DNA from: Pseudomonas putida
GTDB lineage: Bacteria > Pseudomonadota > Gammaproteobacteria > Pseudomonadales > Pseudomonadaceae
Assembly (NCBI GenBank): GCA_029953615.1
Contig: CP124529.1
Location: 310,001-374,000, forward strand
Reading direction: 5' to 3'
DNA: 64,000 nt
Below the pieces are notes generated by a model, which was not told the DNA's origin, ran no database searches, and saw nothing but the letters and a program-made list of their open reading frames with translations. The position numbers and the translations under genes are program-made. This document shows, in pieces, positions 58,645 to 64,000 of this stretch. Each line of letters begins with the position of its first letter. Within the stretch, counting starts at the first letter, position 1.

Positions 58645-58956
58645 ATGAGCGAGTCCAACCCGGCAACCAGAATTATCTGCAACAATCTTGAACTGGCCGA
58701 TCAATTGCGCCAGTTGTTGGCGCCTGTCGCACCCGATTGCGAGGTGCTGAGTACGCCTGCCAATTGCAGCGTCGCACCGCTTTGCCGCTGGCTCGGTGAA
58801 GCCCGGTTGGGCCCGGCTGGGCAGGTACAAGCTGCCTTGCTGGATGCCACCGAGGTTCTCGAACAGACCCGACACGCGTTCAAATCCCGCGAACTGGGTT
58901 TGCTGCGGCGACGCTTGGTTGCATTGCTGGATAAATTGTCGGAAGATCCCCAGTGA
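58645..58956 (+). CDS. 103-residue protein of unknown function
   Basis: Soluble, mostly helical, with no membrane segment. LELADQLRQLLAPVAPDCEVLSTP near 14 is followed by a C-terminal helix LGLLRRRLVALLDKLSEDP. Cysteines at about 11, 31, 40 and 47. ATG at 58645 chosen over the adjacent TTG (58642). First gene after the Anr box; a strong hairpin terminator separates it from the globin-GGDEF-EAL gene. I do not recognise the family. Confidence 0.6.
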   Translation: MSESNPATRIICNNLELADQLRQLLAPVAPDCEVLSTPANCSVAPLCRWLGEARLGPAGQVQAALLDATEVLEQTRHAFKSRELGLLRRRLVALLDKLSEDPQ

Positions 58957-59030
58957 TGTGAATGTGCCATCACCAGGTTCCGCCCCGCGGGAACCGGCTT
59001 TGCCGAGCAGGATAACAGGCCTGAAAGACG

Positions 59031-59085
59031 AAGCGCCGTGGCAACAAGTTCTCGAGCAGAACTTGTTGCCACGGCGCTTTTTTTT
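59031..59085 (+). terminator. Very long perfect terminator hairpin
   Basis: AAGCGCCGTGGCAACAAGTT plus CT pairs exactly with AGAACTTGTTGCCACGGCGC plus TT (22-bp stem, 59031-59052 with 59058-59079; loop CGAGC), then eight T. It ends the 103-residue gene's transcript only 40 bases before the next start codon, so it may attenuate the downstream operon. Confidence 0.85.
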
Positions 59086-59125
59086 GTTCAGCAAAAAGGA
59101 ACTTCTCCAACACCGGGGGATATGA

Positions 59126-61372
59126 ATGAAGGTGACAAAAGACCTCGAGGAACTGCTCAAGCGTATCCGTCTCGACCACGCGGAGATTGTCGAACGCTTT
59201 CGCTTTCTCGACTGGAGCGCCGATGATGCCAGACGACTAGGCGCAGCAGCTCAGCAGATGGCCCCGTCCCAGCAGGCTTTCGTCGACCATCTGTACCGTC
59301 ACCTGGCGGAATTTGCCACGCCGTCCGCTTTGCTTCGCACGCCGCAGGTCACCGCCCGTTTGAAGCAGAGCCAGGCTGAGTATTACCAGCGCTTGTGGAG
59401 CGGCCCCTACGATGAAACCTACGTCAACGGCCGCCTGCGCATCGGTGTGATCCATCAGCAGATCGGCCTGGAGCTGAAGTGGTACCTCGGCAGCTATCGG
59501 CTTTACCTCGACGACATGCTTGAAAGCGTGTTCGGCGACAGCCCGGATGTAACGCTCTATTCAAGCCTGTTGAAGGCGGTGTTCTTCGACATGACGCTGG
59601 CCATCGATACCTACAGTGCGGCCCAGCACAAGGCGCTGGAAGATAGTGAGGCTCGCTTCGCCCGCGCGCTGCGCGGTGCCAACGACGGGCTGTGGGACTG
59701 GCATGTGGATCAGGACCGGCTTTACGTTTCTGAACGCTGGGCCAGCATGCTCGGCCTCAGCCGCGACAGCATCGGCGAGAGCAGTGCCAGTTGGTTCGGC
59801 CGCGTGCACCCGGACGACCTGCCGGATTTTCGCCATGCCATCAATGCCCATCTACAAGGGCAGACATCCTCCGTTCACTACGAGTACCGTATCCGCAAGC
59901 ACAACGGCGACTACATCTGGGTCCTCGTGCGAGGGGTCGCCGAAATGACCAACCCCGGCGAGCTACGCATGGCTGGCTCGCAGTCTGATATCAGTGCACG
60001 CAAGGATGCCGAGCAGCGCCTCCAGCACACCGCCCAGCATGACCCGTTGACCGGCCTGGCCAACCGCATCCGGCTTGACGAGCAGATGCAGAAGACCTTC
60101 AGGAAGCAGCGCAAGGGCGGTGACTACGAGGCGCTACTATTCATCGATCTGGACCGCTTCAAGCTGATTAACGACAGCCTCGGCCACAACGTCGGTGATC
60201 GCGTGCTGGTGGAAGTTGCAATGCGCCTGAAAGAGTCGCTGCGCCCCACCGACCAACTGTTCCGATTCGGCGGAGACGAGTTCATCGTCCTGCTTCATGA
60301 CCTTACCTGCGACCGCGACGCCGAACAGATATCCCAGCGCATCCTCGACAACTTGCATAAGCCGCTGCACATGGACGGCCGAACCCTGGTGGTCAGCGCC
60401 AGCATCGGCATCGCGCCATTGCACGACAATGGCAAAGCCCTGGATGTCCTGCAGGCGGCCGATCTTGCCCTCTACCGAGCCAAGTCTGCCGGCAAGGCCC
60501 GCTTCGCCCACTACGACGAAACGTTGCAAGACACCGCACAGCAGAATCTTGAACTGGAGTCCGCGCTAGGCCAGGCACTGCAACGCAATGAGTTCGAACT
60601 GTATTACCAACCGATCTATCGTCTGGACCCAGGGGCGCCGCAGGTGACCGGGGTCGAGGCACTGCTGCGCTGGCGCCATGGTGAACGCCTGATCTCGCCA
60701 TTGGAGTTCATCCCGGCGCTGGAGGAGTCGGGGGAGATCATCCGCGTCGGCGAATGGGTATTGCGCCAGGCCTGCCAGCAGACCCGGCTCTGGCAACTGG
60801 CCGGACATGGCCTTTTACGCTGCTCGGTGAACATCTCCAGCACCCAGCTGCAACAAGTCGACTTCACCCTTCGGCTTATCGACATCCTGCAGGAAAGCGG
60901 CCTGCCGCCCGCCAGCCTGATCCTGGAAATTACCGAAAGCCAGCTGATGCATGACGACACGGACACATTGGCCTGTCTGCATGAATTGACCAGTCTCGGC
61001 GTACTGCTGGCCCTGGACGACTTTGGCACCGGCTATTCCTCGCTGGGCTACCTCACCCGCTTTCCGCTGCACATCCTCAAACTGGACAAGAGCTTCATCA
61101 ACGGCGTGCCTTGCGAGAGCAAACAGAGTGCGATCAGCCAAGCGATCATCGGCCTCGGCCGTAGCCTTGGCCTGGAAGTGGTGGCCGAAGGCATCGAGAG
61201 TTCGGCGCAGCTCGAATTCGTGGTCGGTGAAGGCTGCCACTACGCCCAAGGTTACTGGTTCAGTCGGCCACAACCTGCCGCCCAGATACAACATCTGCTC
61301 AGCACAGAAGACCGTTTCGAGGAAAGCGCAGTTACCCGGCGCGTACCCGTCAGTTCAGGAGAAAAACAATGA
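59126..61372 (+). CDS. Globin-coupled PAS-GGDEF-EAL protein (c-di-GMP signalling)
   Basis: 748 residues. Residues 1-165 match globin-coupled-sensor folds ([46 protein letters not shown], with candidate haem-ligand His about 109). PAS about 175-300 ([24 protein letters not shown]). GGDEF with RFGGDEF near 381, EAL with [10 protein letters not shown] near 508 and [14 protein letters not shown] near 630. Both catalytic motifs are intact, so it could make and break c-di-GMP under oxygen control. ATGA overlap with the Aer-type gene. Resembles the PP_2258-aer2 pair known from P. putida KT2440. GGGGGA RBS. Confidence 0.88.
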   Translation: MKVTKDLEELLKRIRLDHAEIVERFRFLDWSADDARRLGAAAQQMAPSQQAFVDHLYRHLAEFATPSALLRTPQVTARLKQSQAEYYQRLWSGPYDETYVNGRLRIGVIHQQIGLELKWYLGSYRLYLDDMLESVFGDSPDVTLYSSLLKAVFFDMTLAIDTYSAAQHKALEDSEARFARALRGANDGLWDWHVDQDRLYVSERWASMLGLSRDSIGESSASWFGRVHPDDLPDFRHAINAHLQGQTSSVHYEYRIRKHNGDYIWVLVRGVAEMTNPGELRMAGSQSDISARKDAEQRLQHTAQHDPLTGLANRIRLDEQMQKTFRKQRKGGDYEALLFIDLDRFKLINDSLGHNVGDRVLVEVAMRLKESLRPTDQLFRFGGDEFIVLLHDLTCDRDAEQISQRILDNLHKPLHMDGRTLVVSASIGIAPLHDNGKALDVLQAADLALYRAKSAGKARFAHYDETLQDTAQQNLELESALGQALQRNEFELYYQPIYRLDPGAPQVTGVEALLRWRHGERLISPLEFIPALEESGEIIRVGEWVLRQACQQTRLWQLAGHGLLRCSVNISSTQLQQVDFTLRLIDILQESGLPPASLILEITESQLMHDDTDTLACLHELTSLGVLLALDDFGTGYSSLGYLTRFPLHILKLDKSFINGVPCESKQSAISQAIIGLGRSLGLEVVAEGIESSAQLEFVVGEGCHYAQGYWFSRPQPAAQIQHLLSTEDRFEESAVTRRVPVSSGEKQ

Positions 61373-62958
61373 AAACCAATCTTCCGGTCAGTGGTCGTGC
61401 CGTCGAATTCAGCGCAAACGCGAACATCCTTTCCACAACCAACCCCAAAGGCGCCATCACTTACGTCAACCCCGACTTCATCAACATCAGCGGCTTCAGT
61501 GAAACCGAACTGCTCGGCGTCAATCACAACATCGTGCGTCACCCGGACATGCCCCCGGAAGCCTTTGCGCATCTGTGGCAGACACTCAAATCCGGGCGCT
61601 CGTGGATGGGGCTTGTAAAAAATCGCTGCAAGAACGGTGACCACTACTGGGTCAGCGCCTACGTCACGCCGATGCAGCGCAATGGCGAAACAGTGGAATA
61701 CCAATCGGTTCGCACGCTACCGGCCAAAGCGCTGGTGCAAGCTGCAGAACATCTCTATGCGCAGTTGCGTACCGGTAGAAAGGCCAACTGCCTGCGTATG
61801 TCACGGCTATCCGTCGGCATGCGCCTGGCACTCGCCAGCACTGGCGTCAACCTGCTGTGCTTCGCTGCCTTGGGCTCGCTGGGCGCGTTGGCCTGGAGCC
61901 ATGCCGCCTTCTCCATGATGCTGTCGAGCTTGCTGCTCGGCGGCCTGTTGCGCTTCAGCCTGCGCCCCCTCGACGCCCTTGCGCGCAAAGCCAGGAAGAT
62001 CGCCGACAACCCTCTGAGCCAGATTCTCTACAGCGGCCGCCGCGACCAATTTGGCCAGATCGATTTCGCCCTGCAAATGCTCGAAGCCGAGACCCAGGCA
62101 ATCGTCGGACGCATTGCCGACTCGTCCCGCCAGCTGAGCAAGGAAGCCGAAGCGCTTGTATCGGCAGTGGACAACAACAATTGCGCGACCCTGCGGCAGC
62201 AGGGGGAAACCGCCCAGGTAGCCAGCGCAATAACCCAGATGGCCAGCAGTGTCCAGGAAGTGGCGCGCAACGCCCAGCTCACCGCCAGCGCCGCGAACCT
62301 GGCCAATGAGGAATCGGACCGCGGTCAGCAACTGGTCGAGCAAACCCGCCAGCACATCGATAGTCTCGCCAGCGAGGTGCAACAGACCAGCGCAGTGATC
62401 GATCAACTGGAACAGCATGGAAGTGAAATTGGCCGGGTACTGGAGGTCATTCAAAGCATCGCCGAACAGACCAACCTGCTTGCCCTCAACGCCGCCATCG
62501 AAGCTGCACGAGCCGGTGAGGCAGGCCGGGGGTTCGCCGTGGTCGCCGACGAGGTGCGCGGGCTGGCTTCGCGAACCCAGCAATCCACCGCCCACATCCA
62601 GGGCACCATAGAGACCTTGCGCCGCTCCACCGGTAATGCCGTGCTGGCGATGCAGCGTAGTCACAGCAAGGCCGAGGTCAGCGTCGAACAGGCCCTGCTG
62701 GCCGCCCGGGCGCTGGATGGCATTACCCGGCGCGTCGATGAGATAAGCGGTATGAGTGTGCAGATCGCTGCCGCTGTAGAGGAGCAGAGTGCGGTGGGTG
62801 ACAGCATTCAGGGCAGCCTGGCGGATATCAGCCAAACCACCCGCAACAGTGTGCTTGCCAGCAGCCAGAGCCGTACTACTGCGGCCCATGTGGCCAACCT
62901 GGCCGAGCGCCTGCAACTGCTGTCGGCACAACTTTGGGGGCGCCAGGGCAACGAGTGA
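61369..62958 (+). CDS. aer: Aer-type aerotaxis receptor (PAS-HAMP-methyl-accepting domain)
   Basis: 529 residues. PAS 1-120 with the FAD-site segment [19 protein letters not shown] near 50 and [14 protein letters not shown] near 82, as in E. coli Aer; membrane pair about 148-190 ([40 protein letters not shown]); HAMP-like about 195-245; signalling hairpin [37 protein letters not shown] near 364-400. Senses redox/energy state and signals to CheA. RBS GGAG 8 bases upstream. Coupled to the c-di-GMP protein gene, linking taxis and lifestyle switching. Confidence 0.92.
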   Translation: MKTNLPVSGRAVEFSANANILSTTNPKGAITYVNPDFINISGFSETELLGVNHNIVRHPDMPPEAFAHLWQTLKSGRSWMGLVKNRCKNGDHYWVSAYVTPMQRNGETVEYQSVRTLPAKALVQAAEHLYAQLRTGRKANCLRMSRLSVGMRLALASTGVNLLCFAALGSLGALAWSHAAFSMMLSSLLLGGLLRFSLRPLDALARKARKIADNPLSQILYSGRRDQFGQIDFALQMLEAETQAIVGRIADSSRQLSKEAEALVSAVDNNNCATLRQQGETAQVASAITQMASSVQEVARNAQLTASAANLANEESDRGQQLVEQTRQHIDSLASEVQQTSAVIDQLEQHGSEIGRVLEVIQSIAEQTNLLALNAAIEAARAGEAGRGFAVVADEVRGLASRTQQSTAHIQGTIETLRRSTGNAVLAMQRSHSKAEVSVEQALLAARALDGITRRVDEISGMSVQIAAAVEEQSAVGDSIQGSLADISQTTRNSVLASSQSRTTAAHVANLAERLQLLSAQLWGRQGNE

Positions 62959-62989
62959 CGGGTTCGAGCTGGCGGTTTGGCGCTGAAAC

Positions 62990-63206
62990 GAAAAAGGGCC
63001 CGAAGGCTAATGCCAGTCAGTTAAGGTTTCTAAAGGCTTCACTGGGGCTGCTTTGCAGCCCATCGCCGGCAAGCCAGCTCCCACAGGTACAGCGCAGGGC
63101 TCAAGAGTTGCACTATACCTGTGGGAGCTGGCTTGCCGGCGATGGGCCGCAAGGCGGCCCCAAATATCTTAACTGACAGGCATTTGCCCTAAGGCCCTTT
63201 CTTCCA
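62990..63206. mobile_element. MITE-like element: 17-bp (extended ~35-bp) terminal inverted repeats with a REPIN inside
   Basis: AATGCCAGTCAGTTAAG (63009-63025) and CTTAACTGACAGGCATT (63168-63184) are inverted repeats differing at one base; the match extends outward imperfectly (AAAGGGCC...AGG on the left, GGCCCTTT on the right). Nested inside is a standard REPIN (63048-63162). No transposase gene. About 215 bp in total. Confidence 0.6.
63048..63162. repeat. REPIN, 'CCGGCAAGCCAGCTC' type, nested in the MITE-like element
   Basis: Units ATCGCCGGCAAGCCAGCTCC (63062) and its reverse complement (about 63124-63143), outer arms GGGGCTGCTTTGCAGCCC/GGGCCGCAAGGCGGCCCC. Confidence 0.9.
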
Positions 63207-63210
63207 CGAC

Positions 63211-63312
63211 TTACAGACGCTTTATGGCAATCTGCAGATCTGGGTCTTTGAGTTGCAGGGCACTTTGCAGGTACCCTGCCACCTCGAAATCTCCGAACGG
63301 ATCGAAGCTCAT
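63211..63312 (-). pseudogene. Truncated Fic-like gene (N-terminal 33 residues)
   Basis: MSFDPFGDFEVAGYLQ then a short helix to IKRL and TAA. Fic/AMP-transferase proteins of pseudomonads commonly open with MSFDPFGDF..RGYL.., so this looks like the first 33 residues of such a gene, cut before the catalytic HPFx motif. The truncation point lies next to the MITE-like element. Start overlaps the upstream gene's stop (ATGA), the usual arrangement for a toxin behind its antitoxin. Confidence 0.5.
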
Positions 63313-63572
63313 GCGCGGATCGGTTTCCTGGTGCGCCGTTTTTCGGCGAGATAGCGCCCTTGCAGTGCCATGATCTCAACCTTGCTGAGCACGCCTTTTC
63401 TTTTAAGGTTCACCAGCAACTGTTCGACGACGTCCAGGTGGATGATATCACCAGCCAGACGACTGATAGTCACAGCCATACCACTCACCCCGTCACGCTT
63501 CGCGGTAACATGGTGCTTTTTGGCAAGGTTTCTGACTTCAGTGGCAACACTGGTATTAGAGGATCGGGTCAT
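63309..63572 (-). CDS. 87-residue basic protein, possible antitoxin-like partner of the Fic-like gene
   Basis: Starts at MTRSSNT with an ideal RBS, AAAGGAGG 6 bases upstream. Basic and helical: VATEVRNLAKKHHVTAKRDG, then MAVTISRLAGDIIHLDVVEQLLVNLKRKGVLSKVEIMALQGRYLAEKR. I do not recognise the family, and it does not clearly show the Fic-inhibitory (S/T)xxxE(G/N) motif. Its position directly before the Fic-like start suggests a partner protein; the role is inference. Confidence 0.6.
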   Translation of the reverse strand: MTRSSNTSVATEVRNLAKKHHVTAKRDGVSGMAVTISRLAGDIIHLDVVEQLLVNLKRKGVLSKVEIMALQGRYLAEKRRTRKPIRA

Positions 63573-63661
63573 CTCAAGCCTCCTTTGATGACCAGATCTT
63601 CGCATGGCGTCGATCAAGCAGACAGGCGTGGCGCCGGAGGGAAAAGAGCAAATGACAGAAA

Positions 63662-63685
63662 CGAAAAAAGGCCCCGAAGGGCCTT
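63662..63685 (-). terminator. Rho-independent terminator of the tRNA-Gly transcript
   Basis: Minus strand AAGGCCC-TTCG-GGGCCTT followed by a T-run, 41 bases beyond the tRNA 3' end. Confidence 0.85.
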
Positions 63686-63725
63686 CTTTCTTGCCCCACC
63701 GAAATCCTTCGATAAGGGCCAATTT

Positions 63726-63801
<76 letters not shown>

Positions 63802-63864
63802 GTCGTGATGGGTGCCATTCTAGCGAACTCCAAAACGGCGTCAACCCCTTGATTCAAAAAACTT

Positions 63865-64000
63865 TTATTTCTGTTCCGAACCTTCGCGCAGGTGCGGCCA
63901 GGCGGCCAGCAGGTAGTGCACCATCGACCACAGGGTCAGCCCCGCCGCCACCAGCAGCAGCGCGTAGCCGAGGATTACCCAGAAGGTTACCGCCGGGGGG
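63865..64000 (-). CDS. pgsA: CDP-diacylglycerol-glycerol-3-phosphate 3-phosphatidyltransferase, C-terminal 44 residues
   Basis: The window ends inside this gene. The visible tail holds one membrane helix (VTFWVILGYALLLVAAGLTLW) and the ending SMVHYLLAAWPHLREGSEQK, matching the C-terminus of Pseudomonas PgsA, which makes phosphatidylglycerol-phosphate in the inner membrane. The tRNA-Gly gene follows on the same strand by 63 bases, supporting the call. The catalytic CDP-alcohol motif is outside. Confidence 0.8.
   Translation of the reverse strand, partial: PPAVTFWVILGYALLLVAAGLTLWSMVHYLLAAWPHLREGSEQK

Noticed and set aside
59086-59125. A FliA (sigma-28) promoter directly before the globin-GGDEF-EAL gene, as might be expected for a motility-linked operon
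   Set aside because: No TAAA-N15-GCCGATAA-like pair is visible in the short gap or the preceding 150 bases.

Overview
The window looks like chromosome of a Pseudomonas of the P. putida group. The grounds are high GC, P. putida-style REP/REPIN repeats in most intergenic gaps, a GlgE/TreS/TreY glycogen-trehalose locus followed by a leucine/isovalerate (liu) locus, a PrrF-type Fur-regulated sRNA, and tRNA-Gly next to pgsA. The species call is inference; no 16S gene is present.

Layout. 1-15.9 kb: alpha-glucan/trehalose genes (malQ end, treY, a DUF2934 protein, glgX on +; glgE, treS-maltokinase, glgB on -), plus an EEP-fold phosphatase/nuclease and an outer-membrane barrel protein. TreS-maltokinase and GlgE feed trehalose into glucan via maltose-1-phosphate, GlgB branches it, GlgX and MalQ trim it, and TreY opens the route back to trehalose. 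16-24 kb: a proline-rich mini-protein, an acyl-CoA ligase and the divergent liuABCD operon, with two palindromic operators between them. 24-28 kb: accessory-looking segment with a LexA-like repressor, a DUF6124 protein, PrrF sRNA, a FecI/FecR hybrid protein with a decayed partial copy, and a Bcr/CflA-type exporter.

28-34.7 kb: a LysR-centred cluster (SRPBCC protein, aldo/keto reductase | SDR, MFS permease, split transketolase) that looks like an uncharacterised carbohydrate pathway. 34.8-38.6 kb: a polar amino-acid ABC importer divergent from an FCD-GntR regulator, with two identical operators. 38.6-58.4 kb: a large island with two complete peptide/nickel-family ABC importers, two SfnB/DszC-like flavin oxidoreductases, an NtaA-type flavin monooxygenase, an aldo/keto reductase, a DHA2 exporter and a TonB-dependent receptor. 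This composition fits organosulfur scavenging. Three sigma-54 (-24/-12) promoters of near-identical form precede both ABC operons and the receptor, each with an upstream TGT-N10-ACA type repeat. This is the most interesting unit of the window.

58.4-63 kb: an Anr-box-preceded locus with a small unknown protein, a globin-PAS-GGDEF-EAL protein and an Aer-type aerotaxis receptor. 63-64 kb: a MITE-like element with a nested REPIN, a truncated Fic-like gene with its upstream partner, tRNA-Gly(GCC) and the pgsA end.

Caveat: five genes or gene junctions (glgB, glgE, an ABC ATPase, an ABC binding protein, and the acyl-CoA-dehydrogenase/MFS junction) each show one single-base indel in a short homopolymer. 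These are either sequencing errors or recent mutations; raw reads would decide.
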